A DNA stretch of 64,000 bases from JAHBVH01 sp034432375 (GCA_034432375.1 DAOUCA010000070.1:33508-97507); one strand, 5' to 3'; counted from the first letter of the stretch, positions 54,602-63,724 are shown. Numbers and translations: made by a program. Notes: generated from the sequence alone by a model not told the origin.

Positions 54602-55054
54602 TTAACGCTGCTGCAGCATCAACATCACCAGAACCGAGTAAACAATCGCCAGCAACGCACCGACCAATACCTCAAACCCTGTATGACCTAACAATTCTTT
54701 GAGTTCTTCTTCGCTAATTGGCTGGCCGTTAAAGAGTTCACGTAGAATTTGGTTGAGAACCTTGGCATGTTTGCCGCTCTGTTGGCGTACCCCTGTTGCG
54801 TCATACATCACGATAAAGGCCAACACAACACCGATGGCAAAGTATGGACCATCTAGACCATATTCAATGCCCAAGACAGTCGCCAGGCTAACGACCATTG
54901 CAGTATGACTACTGGGCATACCGCCAGATCGGCTCAGAATACGCAGATCCGGTGTGCCATTGCGTGTCCATTCCCAGAGAAATTTAAAGAGCTGTACAAA
55001 AAAAGCAATACTAATCGGTATCCACAAAGCATCATTGGACCACAACGCCGCCAT
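54602..55054 (-). CDS. divergent PAP2-family membrane protein (DUF212)
   Basis: About 150 residues from the ATG at 55054 (MAALWSNDALWIPISIAFF); the frame further upstream overlaps xseB. The phosphatase-like motifs are RILSRSGGMPSSHTAMVVSLAT (SGGMPSSH) and the VMYDATGVRQQSGKHAKVLN (YDATGVRxxxGxxxxxLN), typical of the acid-phosphatase/vanadium-dependent haloperoxidase-related DUF212 group. Four hydrophobic spans. It is thought to act on a lipid phosphate, but the substrate is not established. It starts 4 bases after the xseB stop, so the two form one operon. Confidence 0.9.
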   Translation of the reverse strand: MAALWSNDALWIPISIAFFVQLFKFLWEWTRNGTPDLRILSRSGGMPSSHTAMVVSLATVLGIEYGLDGPYFAIGVVLAFIVMYDATGVRQQSGKHAKVLNQILRELFNGQPISEEELKELLGHTGFEVLVGALLAIVYSVLVMLMLQQR

Positions 55055-55058
55055 GACT

Positions 55059-55310
55059 TCACCCTTCCTGCCAACCGGTAAAGTCGGTCGTCGTTCCATT
55101 CGCTTGCCACTGTTGCACACGTAACTCTGCGGAATCCAACAAAGCCGAACAGTGGGCAGACAATGTCACCCCTTGTTCATAGAGGATCAATGACTCCTCT
55201 AGTGGCAGATCATCGCGTTCAAGCCTTTCCAGCACCTCTTCTAATTGAGCAAATGCTGCCTCGTAATCCAATTCAGGTAGTGCTTGATCAGTTTCTGCAT
55301 CCTTCGTCAC
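55059..55310 (-). CDS. xseB: exodeoxyribonuclease VII small subunit
   Basis: 83 residues with the family core LDYEAAFAQLEEVLERLERDDLPLEESLILYEQGV and a C-terminal helix LDSAELRVQQW. It binds the large subunit XseA to form the single-strand DNA exonuclease VII. xseA is not in the window. Directly upstream of, and coupled to, the PAP2-like gene. Confidence 0.93.
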   Translation of the reverse strand: MTKDAETDQALPELDYEAAFAQLEEVLERLERDDLPLEESLILYEQGVTLSAHCSALLDSAELRVQQWQANGTTTDFTGWQEG

Positions 55311-55609
55311 TGACTGTTCCCCTTTGTATGCTGTAATTTGATAGTCTCAACTTACGCACTGAAATTACCCCCTAAGAGCTAAACAAAAGTGCGTACCGCG
55401 CTGTAACTAGCGGGAATCTCACAGGTCTCCCATTTTACCTGTCTTTGATGGCTATCCGTAAATTTTTATAATTGACGATCTACGCAGCAGTTACAAAAAG
55501 TGATTCAAACTGAGGAAGTCGAGGTACATTGCAGAGCCGTACAGTTTGCCAAAAATCAGAAGTTCGACTCCTGAAAGAAGTCGAACTTCTAATGAAAACT
55601 CTCCAGCCA

Positions 55610-55692
55610 ATAGATAAAACCCTTAAAAGTCATACAGCTTCTCTCGGGTAAAAGGCAACGTAATCTGTATGACTTTTAAATGATTCGTCTAT
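55610..55692. repeat. palindromic element (family B), copy 2
   Basis: Arms of about 28 bases: ATAGATAAAACCCTTAAAAG with GTCATACAG against the reverse of the right side (CTGTATGACTTTTAA, then TGATTCGTCTAT). It shares the centre TTCTCTCGGGTAAAAG with copy 1 at 41791. Confidence 0.82.
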
Positions 55693-55738
55693 AAGCAAAC
55701 AATCTAAATCTGAGGAGAATAGCCTTTAGACATCCCTA

Positions 55739-55809
55739 GAACTTACGTAGTGTGCTGGTTGAGTAGGCGCTTTTCGGCATCTCGAAACCAGAGGGCTGCG
55801 TAAGTCCTA
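55739..55809. repeat. REP-like palindrome (family A, diverged)
   Basis: Arms GAACTTACGTAGTG and CTGCGTAAGTCC around a GGTTGAGTAGGCGC / CATCTCGAAACC core. The 640-base gap 55311-55950 holds this, the family-B copy and the next family-A copy, and no gene. Confidence 0.7.
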
Positions 55810-55883
55810 ATCCTATTTAACAATGGCACCATCAGAAGGTTTTTTACATGAGAGACATTGTGCCACTTTTATGGGGTTTATCT

Positions 55884-55954
55884 ATAATCAGTAGACCGCA
55901 ATGTTCTCTGGCTTCGACAAGCTCAGCCGCCGAACATTGGAGTCTACTGATTAT
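55884..55954. repeat. REP-like palindrome (family A) supplying a stop codon
   Basis: Ends ATAATCAGTAGACCGCAATG and CATTGGAGTCTACTGATTAT around GGCTTCGACAAGCTCAGCC. The right end provides the TAA stop of the minus-strand gene that follows. The outer arms are the same as in the copy at 50543. Confidence 0.85.
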
Positions 55955-56391
55955 GCGGGTCGTATACCTAGGTAATTTTGCTCACCGCGCAAGACTTTCA
56001 GGATTGTGTCAGATGATTTCCAGGGCAAAAGTTGATTGAGTTCATTTGGCGAGAGCGGCGTGTTGTTATTGGCGAGGAAGATCCGAAAGCAAGCAGCCAC
56101 CAGTGGCAGCCGCTCATTAATATATTCTGGATCGTTGGCGCAACGGGTGCGCAAACATTCACGCAACGCATCGGTCTGGCGGACTTCACCAGTATCAGGG
56201 TCAACCCAATCGACGTTTTCGGTATTGGAGTGATTGCTAAACCGTTCGCGACATTCATCACAAAGTTGGTCGCGCAGATAGAGGCGAAAGTTACGATTGT
56301 TTGTCTCCCACCATTCATAGTCAATGTGAAACTTCGTATCAGGCGTGGGGCGAAACTTAGCTAATTTATGCCGCAAGAGCGTCTGTGTCAT
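55951..56391 (-). CDS. conserved-looking protein with two cysteine pairs, unknown function
   Basis: About 146 residues from the ATG at 56391, which has GGAGA 8 bases upstream; the longer frame to 56505 overlaps the upstream gene. Visible features are WWETNNRNFRLYLRDQLCDECRERF, split by Cys-x2-Cys, then LRECLRTRC (second Cys-x4-Cys), suggesting a zinc site, and a C-terminal helix pair NELNQLLPWKSSDTILKVLRG. I do not recognise the family. It follows the gene at 56421 by 30 bases, so the two form an operon. Its stop codon is contributed by a palindromic repeat. Confidence 0.65.
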   Translation of the reverse strand: MTQTLLRHKLAKFRPTPDTKFHIDYEWWETNNRNFRLYLRDQLCDECRERFSNHSNTENVDWVDPDTGEVRQTDALRECLRTRCANDPEYINERLPLVAACFRIFLANNNTPLSPNELNQLLPWKSSDTILKVLRGEQNYLGIRPA

Positions 56392-56420
56392 AGGTACAGT
56401 CTCCGGAAAATTCTTATCAT

Positions 56421-58004
56421 CTAGGCCATCGCAAAAAAGCCATTGCCAACATCGCGGAATTTGCGATTGCTGATTAGTGCGTAGAAGATCGGGCCTGGTG
56501 AGCAACGACGGATCATATTCACAGCACTGTAAATGCTCTTGGCATGGACCGTTCCTTGTGGATTCAATTTGATCAACTCCAGCACGATCTCTTCAACAAT
56601 GGAATTGAATGAGATATCGTCACTCTGTAACAGGGCACGCAGTTGATCAATCGGCTCACGCTCCTGCTCTGCCACAATCAGATACTCATCGTATTCACAG
56701 GCAACCTGGACTTTGTTCATTTCAAATCGCAGCGCCTTTTGTTCAAGATCCGCTGTGGCGACGCGCGCCCATTCCCGTTTGGCACGACGGGTACGATAGT
56801 CAACAATGACTTCGTTGGCGTTGTTGGTGCGTTCCAGTGTAATGTACGCCCCAACGGGTAGCGCATGATCCTCAAACCACTTGGCAAGACCATAGACATA
56901 ACGATCTTCGTGGACAACCCAGCCGGTATAGCGTGTACCCCAGCGACCATCCACCAAGGTAATCACCGACTTGCCCTTTTGCGCACCGGGGAAGAAATTG
57001 ACGGTACGTCCATTGAGCGGCAGCGTACCATACCGCCAATGAGGATAGGTCAACGTTATGGTAATGGTTGGAACAATGCGCGGGATTTCGCTTGTCAAGC
57101 CACTCTCGCCCCATTCGTCATCAAGCTCCCACTCAATCTGAAGCAACTCGACACTCAACAGTGCACGATTGTAGGGAATCGATGTATAGCGCAACAGGGG
57201 CGGGATGGTGAGAACCGGTTGTGGTTCGAGGCGGCGCAAGAACCAGTGACTTTCACCACTACTCGTCACCCGATCAAAGCGTGGATCGTTGCTGAGCGCA
57301 TGGTCCAAACTGATGGTCCGCATGACGGGATTGGACATACTTTCCAGATCGACTTCAGTCAACAGTTGTGAAGTCTTCATTGGCTTGGCCTGCACTTCAA
57401 TCATCGCCTCGGCAATGTTGAGATAGCCGACATGGATCTCGGCCAGCATATCCGCCAATAACCAAGCACCGTCAACTTCGACAAAGTCTTGATGACGGTC
57501 ACCTTCTTCCAGCGCGTAGAGCAAGCTATCGTTGATCTCCTCCTGATAAAGCGAATAGATCTCAACGGCAGAGAGGAGTGCATCCTGATCCAGCGCGTTG
57601 TTGCCGTTACCCTGGTTCAACCGATGGCGGGTAAGGCTGGCAGCAAATTCACGCTGACCATCTTCAAATTGGACTTTGATGACTTTAAAATCACCAAACT
57701 CTGGATTTTGCCCCTCACGGATATTGGTTACTTCGCCCACGGTAAAATCTAGCGCCGGGAAAACAACTTTTTGACCAACGGTAAACGATTCTTTGGGCAT
57801 ATAAACTGCCCCCTTCGAGAGTTCAGATCGAATTTTGGTCTCTTCCTGACGAAGATACTCCTCAATCAGGGCTGTTGCTAACTGGACCAGTGTCAATGGC
57901 CCCTGTGTATCTTGAAGCAGATTGTAAAGAAATTCAATATCATCGTTTGAAACATCAAATTGATCGCGCCAGAAAGTGGCCGTTTGGGTTTGGCGTTGGA
58001 GCAC
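56421..58004 (-). CDS. multi-domain winged-helix-like protein, unknown function
   Basis: 527 residues without signal or membrane span. Recognisable pieces are an N-terminal helical region (DDIEFLYNLLQDTQGPLTLVQLATALIEEYL) and a small beta module around residue 75 (FTVGQKVVFPALDFTVGEVTNIREG). A winged-helix-like stretch ends in DPRFDRVTSSGESHWFLRRLEP, and a C-terminal stretch reads VHAKSIYSAVNMIRRCSPGPIFYALISNRKFRDVGNGFFAMA. The last two resemble HARE-HTH/RpoE-delta type domains (paired helices then a short wing ending in a hydrophobic strand). A DNA- or chromatin-related role would follow from that, but this is weak inference. First gene of a two-gene operon. Confidence 0.65.
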   Translation of the reverse strand: MLQRQTQTATFWRDQFDVSNDDIEFLYNLLQDTQGPLTLVQLATALIEEYLRQEETKIRSELSKGAVYMPKESFTVGQKVVFPALDFTVGEVTNIREGQNPEFGDFKVIKVQFEDGQREFAASLTRHRLNQGNGNNALDQDALLSAVEIYSLYQEEINDSLLYALEEGDRHQDFVEVDGAWLLADMLAEIHVGYLNIAEAMIEVQAKPMKTSQLLTEVDLESMSNPVMRTISLDHALSNDPRFDRVTSSGESHWFLRRLEPQPVLTIPPLLRYTSIPYNRALLSVELLQIEWELDDEWGESGLTSEIPRIVPTITITLTYPHWRYGTLPLNGRTVNFFPGAQKGKSVITLVDGRWGTRYTGWVVHEDRYVYGLAKWFEDHALPVGAYITLERTNNANEVIVDYRTRRAKREWARVATADLEQKALRFEMNKVQVACEYDEYLIVAEQEREPIDQLRALLQSDDISFNSIVEEIVLELIKLNPQGTVHAKSIYSAVNMIRRCSPGPIFYALISNRKFRDVGNGFFAMA

Positions 58005-58302
58005 GCTTCCCTCCTATAATTATAATTAATCACTGGGGAAAAGAGTATTAGCAGAAATAGCCATATCCTTTTGCCAATGAATTGCTAATCAGTGCAGTCT
58101 ATAAATCAGTCTACAAATCTTGCGAAGAATCTTGCGAAACCTTTGGCACTTCGCAAACTAGAATTATACCAACTTTTCGGCGATCCTCAAAAAAGTTTAA
58201 GACATGGGCGTCGCAACATTCGTAAAGTTGAACAATTCCTATTTTCCGGTTATTATATGTATCATATTCCTTTTTGCTGAAATCATCAACCAATGGTGCT
58301 AT

Positions 58303-59568
58303 ATGTCCTCACAGAAGACGATTGCCATGCTCCTAGCGGGTGGTGCTGGTACCCGCCTCACGGTGCTCTCGGAAGAACGCGCGAAACCGGCGGTCCCCTT
58401 CGCCGGCAAATTTCGGATCATTGACTTTACCCTAAGCAATTGTGTCAACAGCGGCATTTACACCGTTGGCGTGCTAACGCAGTATCGGCCCCACAGTCTC
58501 AATGACCACATTGGGATTGGCAAACCGTGGGATCTCGATCGCGGGCGCGGCGGTGTGCGTCTGTTGCACCCGTACGTGGGGCGCAATGGGCAACAATGGT
58601 ATGCCGGCACGGCCGATGCAATTGCCCAGAATATGAATTTTATTGCAGAAAGTCGCGCTGATACGGTGGTGATTCTCTCCGGTGATCACATCTACAAGAT
58701 GGACTACCGCCCAATGATCGACTACCACCACGAGCGTGGGGCCGATTTAACGATTGCCGTCATGCCTGTGCCCCTGGAAGAGACCAATCGGTTTGGGATT
58801 ATGCAGGTCGATGAAGATCAGAATATCATTCAGTTCTACGAAAAGCCCAAGGATCGCGATAAGGGCAATCTGGCATCAATGGGCATTTACGTCTTCAGCA
58901 CCCATATGCTCGAAAAGCGGCTTGCCGAACATAGCGAGGAGACACCGCGCATTGACTTTGGGCAACATGTGATCCCGGCGATGCTCAGTGCCAATGACAA
59001 AGTTGTGGCCTATAAATATGAAGGCTACTGGGTGGATGTGGGGACCATAGACTCCTATTGGAATACCAATTTGGCTCTCCTGCAACAGGAGCCGACGTTG
59101 GATCTATATACGGATCAGTGGCCGATTCACACCAAATCGGAAGAACGGCCAGCCGCCAAGGTCGGGCCGCAGGCGAAGATTATCAACAGCATGATCTCCA
59201 ATGGCTGCATTGTCCGAGGCATGGTCACCAATAGCATTTTGAGTCCCGGTGTCTATGTTAGCCCTGGGGCGGTCGTCAAAGATAGTGTCGTGATGAATGA
59301 TACCTGGATTGGGCCGGGCGCGATGCTCGACAAGGTGGTGATTGATAAGCAGGTTGTGATTGGTGCCGGTGCTGCGGTTGGCATGGGCGATGAGGCGGTT
59401 GCAAACGAGCAGATGCCCGACAAACTCTTTGCCGGAATTTCGGTGGTGGGCAAAAATGCCTATATTCCCGATGGCGCACAGATCGGGCGCAACGTCCTGA
59501 TCAACAGTGGGCGCGAAGAGCGCGATTTTCCTGCTGACAAAATTGTCGGCGATGGCAAAACAGTCTAA
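58303..59568 (+). CDS. glgC: glucose-1-phosphate adenylyltransferase
   Basis: Makes ADP-glucose from glucose-1-phosphate and ATP, the committed step of glycogen synthesis. I start at the ATG at 58303 (MSSQKTIAMLLAGG); the frame runs 33 codons further upstream as hydrophobic non-family sequence. Catalytic features are intact: GGAGTRL with R18, RAKPAV with K28, SGDHIYKMDY with the metal/catalytic Asp, and FYEKP with the substrate lysine. The C-terminal left-handed helix (SNGCIVRGMVTNSILSPGVYVSPGA) is full length. A paralogue lies 157 bases downstream on the same strand. Likely allosterically regulated. Confidence 0.93.
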   Translation: MSSQKTIAMLLAGGAGTRLTVLSEERAKPAVPFAGKFRIIDFTLSNCVNSGIYTVGVLTQYRPHSLNDHIGIGKPWDLDRGRGGVRLLHPYVGRNGQQWYAGTADAIAQNMNFIAESRADTVVILSGDHIYKMDYRPMIDYHHERGADLTIAVMPVPLEETNRFGIMQVDEDQNIIQFYEKPKDRDKGNLASMGIYVFSTHMLEKRLAEHSEETPRIDFGQHVIPAMLSANDKVVAYKYEGYWVDVGTIDSYWNTNLALLQQEPTLDLYTDQWPIHTKSEERPAAKVGPQAKIINSMISNGCIVRGMVTNSILSPGVYVSPGAVVKDSVVMNDTWIGPGAMLDKVVIDKQVVIGAGAAVGMGDEAVANEQMPDKLFAGISVVGKNAYIPDGAQIGRNVLINSGREERDFPADKIVGDGKTV

Positions 59569-59587
59569 CGAATCATTTGACAATCAG

Positions 59588-59650
59588 TAGCACTTACGCA
59601 GCATTCGGCGGCTGAGCCTGTCGAAGCCAGAGAATGCTGCGTAAGTGCTA
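59588..59650. repeat. REP-like palindrome (family A) between the two glgC-type genes
   Basis: TAGCACTTACGCAGCATTC and GAATGCTGCGTAAGTGCTA are exact inverse arms around GGCTGAGCCTGTCGAAGCC: the most perfect copy in the window. Confidence 0.9.
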
Positions 59651-59725
59651 CAATTGTTAATCACATTTGGCTACGCTTGTATTGAAAGACATAACACGCA
59701 ACACAAAACAACTTTGAGGTCAACT

Positions 59726-60985
59726 ATGGCAACCGCATTTGCAATGATTATGGGTGGGGGGGCAAGCGAAAATCTCAGTGTGCTCACAGAGACGCGTGCT
59801 GAACCTGCCTTGCCCTTTGGCGGCAAATTTCGCTTGATCGATTTTCCCCTGAGCAACTGTGTTAACAGTGAAATCTATAACGTGGCGGTTCTGACCCAAT
59901 ATCGCCCGTTTAGCCTGAATAACCATATCGGCATTGGCAAGGCATGGGATCTTGACCGTGCCAGCGGTGGTGTGCGCCTCTTGCAGCCCTATCAAGGTGG
60001 CCCCTATGGCGATTGGCAGCAGGGCAACGCCGATGCTGTGCGGCGCAACATGGATTTTATCGACGCACAAAATGAAGAACATGTGCTGATTCTTGCGGGA
60101 GACCATATCTACCTGATGGATTACCGCCCCATGTTGCGTCAACATCTGCAGACCGATGCGGATGTGACGGTGGCGGTGCGCCGTGTCAATCTGCATGAGA
60201 CCCACCGGTATGGGATCGTCTCGGTCGGTCCCGATGACCGGATCCTTGCCTTCCAGGAAAAGCCAAAGCGGACACGCGAAACGTTGGCCTCGATGGGGAT
60301 CTATGTCTTTCGCAAATCTGTGTTGATGGATCTCTTAACGAACAACGATTTTCTAGACTTTGGTCGCCATGTTTTGCCGGCGATGGTTGACGCCGAGCAG
60401 TCTGTCTTCGCCTATACTTTCCCAGGCTATTGGGCCGATGTCGGTACAGTGCAAGCCTTCTGGGAAGCCAACATGAGTCTATTGGCCGAAGAGCCGGCAC
60501 TGGATCTCCATAACCCAGAGTGGGTGGTTCACACCCGCAGTGAAGAGCGGGCACCATCAAAATTTGGCCCCAATGCAGGGGCAGCCGGCAATCTCTTCTC
60601 CAATGGTTGCCAGATCAATGGTATTGTGGAACGGAGCGTCCTCTCTCCCGGCGTCTATGTCGCCGAAGGGGCGGTTGTGCGCGATAGCGTGATCCTCAAC
60701 GATACGATGATTGAAGCGGGCGCCGTGGTTGAACGCTGTATTATCGACAAACGGGTTGTCGTATCGCATGGAGCACAGCTTGGCACCGGTGATGACAATA
60801 CCCCCAGCCAAGAGATGCCTGGACAGATTAATACGGGCATTACTCTCGTCGGCAAAAATGTTGTCTTGCCGGAGAATATATCGATTGGGCGCAATGCGGT
60901 GATCCATCCCTTTACCGATGTCAAAGCCTTTGGCCGGCGCAAGAATATTGCCAGTGGCACCCATATCGGGAAAAGCATGCGCTAA
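59726..60985 (+). CDS. GlgC paralogue lacking two key residues, probable regulatory subunit
   Basis: 419 residues from the ATG at 59726, with GAGG 6 bases upstream. It aligns with the glgC product end to end (FGGKFRLIDFPLSNCVNSEIYN, AGDHIYLMDYRPML, FQEKPKRT, SNGCQINGIVERSVLSPGVY), but the N-terminal nucleotide loop reads GGGASENL instead of GGAGTRL and RAEPAL instead of RAKPAV. The lost Arg and Lys (N16 and E26 here) are the two residues known from plant ADP-glucose pyrophosphorylases to separate catalytic small subunits from modulatory large subunits. A GlgD-like modulatory role in a heterotetramer with GlgC is therefore likely. The catalytic Asp and substrate Lys regions are kept. Confidence 0.85.
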   Translation: MATAFAMIMGGGASENLSVLTETRAEPALPFGGKFRLIDFPLSNCVNSEIYNVAVLTQYRPFSLNNHIGIGKAWDLDRASGGVRLLQPYQGGPYGDWQQGNADAVRRNMDFIDAQNEEHVLILAGDHIYLMDYRPMLRQHLQTDADVTVAVRRVNLHETHRYGIVSVGPDDRILAFQEKPKRTRETLASMGIYVFRKSVLMDLLTNNDFLDFGRHVLPAMVDAEQSVFAYTFPGYWADVGTVQAFWEANMSLLAEEPALDLHNPEWVVHTRSEERAPSKFGPNAGAAGNLFSNGCQINGIVERSVLSPGVYVAEGAVVRDSVILNDTMIEAGAVVERCIIDKRVVVSHGAQLGTGDDNTPSQEMPGQINTGITLVGKNVVLPENISIGRNAVIHPFTDVKAFGRRKNIASGTHIGKSMR

Positions 60986-60998
60986 GCGATGCAGAGTT

Positions 60999-61622
60999 AT
61001 GATTGAGATTTCTGTTACAACCATTGAACCGGTTCACTTTGCTCAGCTTGAATCATTGCAGCGAATCTGCTATCCCACCTTAGGCACCCATGAGCTGATG
61101 ACGGTCGCTCACTTTGAAAGTCAACACCGCGTCTTTGCCGAAGGGCAAATTGTCGTCGTGGTCGATGATCTCGTGGTTGGGCAGGGGTCGGGGTTTTTCC
61201 TCGACTTTGATTTTGCCCATCCCAACCACCGGTTTAGCGAAATCTGCGATGGTTTCTACTTCACGGGTCACGATCCCAACGGTGCGTATTACTACGGGGC
61301 CGATATTAGCGTGCATCCGGATTACCGTGGACACGGGATTGGCAGACAGATTTATGCCGCTCGGCAGGCGCTTGTCCAACGCTACCGTCGACGAGGGATT
61401 GTCGCCGGTGGCTTGATTCCTGGCTATGCGGCCCACAAAGCGACATTGACGCTACAAGCGTATGTCGATCAAGTGGTAGCTGGCACCCTCTATGACCCCA
61501 CCCTCTCCTTTCAACTGCGCAATGGCTTTCGTGTCCGCGGGTTGATTGAAAATTACATTGACGATGTTGCTTCGGATAATTGGGCAACGTTAATCGAATG
61601 GGTAAACCCGGATCTTGCGTAA
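60999..61622 (+). CDS. GNAT-family acetyltransferase
   Basis: 207 residues from the ATG at 60999, 14 bases after the previous stop. The acetyl-CoA loop is YYGADISVHPDYRGHGIGRQIY (RGHGIG), preceded by the usual beta strands (IVVVVDDLVVGQGSGFFLDFD) and followed by GIVAGGLIPGYAAHK. The substrate is unknown. It lies between the glycogen genes and a membrane glycosyltransferase whose TTG start overlaps its stop by eight bases, so all four are probably one transcript. Confidence 0.85.
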   Translation: MIEISVTTIEPVHFAQLESLQRICYPTLGTHELMTVAHFESQHRVFAEGQIVVVVDDLVVGQGSGFFLDFDFAHPNHRFSEICDGFYFTGHDPNGAYYYGADISVHPDYRGHGIGRQIYAARQALVQRYRRRGIVAGGLIPGYAAHKATLTLQAYVDQVVAGTLYDPTLSFQLRNGFRVRGLIENYIDDVASDNWATLIEWVNPDLA

Positions 61623-63624
61623 CCGTCTTCTACTCCTGCCCATCCTCCTCTTTGCATTTGCACTCTTCCTACACGATCTGACCTATCAAGATATCTGGTG
61701 GGACGAAGCGCGTAACATTGACGTGGCCCTACGTCCATTGACACAGATCGCCACTGCCCCTGAGTTAGATATCCAACCGCCACTCTACTTCTGGCTATTA
61801 CATCTCTGGCAATCCCCAACCGGCATCCATCTGGGCGAGCGCCCGGAGATTATCGCGTATATCGCTCGCTTTCTCAGCGTGACCGGCGGCCTCTGCGCAG
61901 TAGCGCTTCTTTATCCGCTCGGTCGGCGACTGCATTCTCCGCTAGCCGGCTACCTCGCCTCCCTCCTCGCGGCCACCTCTCCCTTCTGGCTTGCCGAAAG
62001 CCAGGAGACGCGCATGTACACGATCAGCTTCGCCCTCCTCACCGCCGCCGCCTGGTTTCTATTGCGCCTCATCCAATCATCCAATCCGCCCCCAAAACAA
62101 ATCAGCGCGGACGCTCACTCATTCACAATTAACAATTTTCAATTGATTATTAATTATTCGGGCTTTATCCTCCTCTCCACCGCCGCGCTCCTCACCCACT
62201 ACAACGCGCTCTTCATTCTCGTCGCCTGGTACGCCTGGTGGGGCACCAGCGTCCTCTTGCACCCCGACCGTTGGCAACGACTGCGCGCGCCCCTGCTCTG
62301 TGGTATCACAACGATCCTACTATTCCTCCCGATCCTGCCCATTGCCCTGCGCCAAATTCCGACCTACGCCAACCCCAACCTCACCGTACCCAGCATCGGC
62401 GATTATCTCCAACAAAATTGGCAAGCCTACCTCGGCGGCTACGCCTTTGACGCCATCTCCTTATGGGGCTACAGCCACCAATGGCTCTGGGCGCTGCTGC
62501 TGGTCGGAGTGACCGGTCTGGGTATTCCCTGGTGGCACCAAAGATCAGAAAGAACACGCAACACGCAACATGCATTCCTCCCCATCTGGCTCCTCGGCGG
62601 CCTCGGCCTCTACTACATCGCCGTGCTCGACCGCGGGGCCTTCAACGTACGCTACAGCAGCTTTATTACGCCGCCACTCTATCTTTTGCTCGGCATGGCG
62701 CTGGCCAACTGGACGCGGCTCTGGCGGCCTTTCTTGGGGGTTGGAGTAAGCCTGCTGCTCCTCGGCGTCGTGCCGGCGATCCGCGCCGATCTCTACGACA
62801 GCCGCTATGCGCGCGAAGATGTCGGCGATCTGGTTGACTGGTTGCGCCAGGAAGCGGGCCCCAATGATCTCGTGCTCGTCGACCAAAAGTACCCTTTCGG
62901 CTTTTACTACAAACGCTATGCGATTGAGGCCAGCCAGACCCCCAGTGGACCAGAAGCCGCGCCGGCGCGCTATCTCTTTGTCGATGTAAACACGCTTGAT
63001 CAGGTGCTCACCGCTTGGGCCGCCAAGGCGAATCGTATCTTCTGGGTACAATGGTTTGAGAGCGATACCGACCCGCGCCACGCCGTGCGCTTTCTGCTCG
63101 ATATCTATGGCGACCGGGCCGGCAAGCGCACTTTCCAGGGCTACGAAGTCGATTGGTGGACCCTGACGCCACCAACCACCTTTGCGCTGCCCTCCACCTG
63201 GGTAACGCGTACGTTGCGCTTTGCCGATGCCGTGCAGACCACCGAACTGGCTTTCCCATCACAGGTGGCGCTAGAGGTCAAGATACCGGTCGCCATTCGC
63301 TGGCAACGGGTGCCCGGCGGCGTGGTCGACCGCCCGCTCAAAGCGCGCGTCGCTCTTTATGACGCTGCTGACAATCGCCTCGCTCAGGCCGACGAACGGC
63401 TACTCAACGACCGACACCGCCTGCCCGCTGAGTGGGGTGAGGGCGAGCAACCGCTCAATCTCTATTTGTTGGAGCTGCCGGAAGGGTTGGCCGCGGGCAG
63501 CTACGAGTTGCGCCTGTTGGTCTATGATGCCGAGACGTTGGAGCCGTTGTCGTTTTTGAATGAGGCCGGGAACTCCGCAGGAGTGGAAGAGGTGTTGGGG
63601 GAGGTGGAGATTGGGGCGAAGTGA
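61615..63624 (+). CDS. GT-C membrane glycosyltransferase (PMT/ArnT-like) with beta-sandwich tail
   Basis: 669 residues from a TTG start overlapping the GNAT gene by eight bases. The first outer loop reads YQDIWWDEARNIDVALRP (catalytic Asp-Glu) and DIQPPLYFWLLHLW, the standard GT39/GT83-like motifs; about ten spans follow to residue 390. The outer soluble region includes EDVGDLVDWLRQEAGPNDLVLVD and, from about 545, a beta-sandwich (VALEVKIPVAIRWQRVPGG, RVALYDAADNRLAQADERLL) like the one frameshifted at 33455. It transfers a sugar from a polyprenyl-phosphate donor to an exported acceptor. Confidence 0.87.
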   Translation: MRNRLLLLPILLFAFALFLHDLTYQDIWWDEARNIDVALRPLTQIATAPELDIQPPLYFWLLHLWQSPTGIHLGERPEIIAYIARFLSVTGGLCAVALLYPLGRRLHSPLAGYLASLLAATSPFWLAESQETRMYTISFALLTAAAWFLLRLIQSSNPPPKQISADAHSFTINNFQLIINYSGFILLSTAALLTHYNALFILVAWYAWWGTSVLLHPDRWQRLRAPLLCGITTILLFLPILPIALRQIPTYANPNLTVPSIGDYLQQNWQAYLGGYAFDAISLWGYSHQWLWALLLVGVTGLGIPWWHQRSERTRNTQHAFLPIWLLGGLGLYYIAVLDRGAFNVRYSSFITPPLYLLLGMALANWTRLWRPFLGVGVSLLLLGVVPAIRADLYDSRYAREDVGDLVDWLRQEAGPNDLVLVDQKYPFGFYYKRYAIEASQTPSGPEAAPARYLFVDVNTLDQVLTAWAAKANRIFWVQWFESDTDPRHAVRFLLDIYGDRAGKRTFQGYEVDWWTLTPPTTFALPSTWVTRTLRFADAVQTTELAFPSQVALEVKIPVAIRWQRVPGGVVDRPLKARVALYDAADNRLAQADERLLNDRHRLPAEWGEGEQPLNLYLLELPEGLAAGSYELRLLVYDAETLEPLSFLNEAGNSAGVEEVLGEVEIGAK

Positions 63625-63724
63625 TAGTACTATGGGAATCGTATTTCGTCACGCTAGGCAATTCTCCGCCAGCTCTCCGCCAGTCCGGTGCTCTGTTGAC
63701 AAAGCAGAAAAGCTGCGCTAGACC

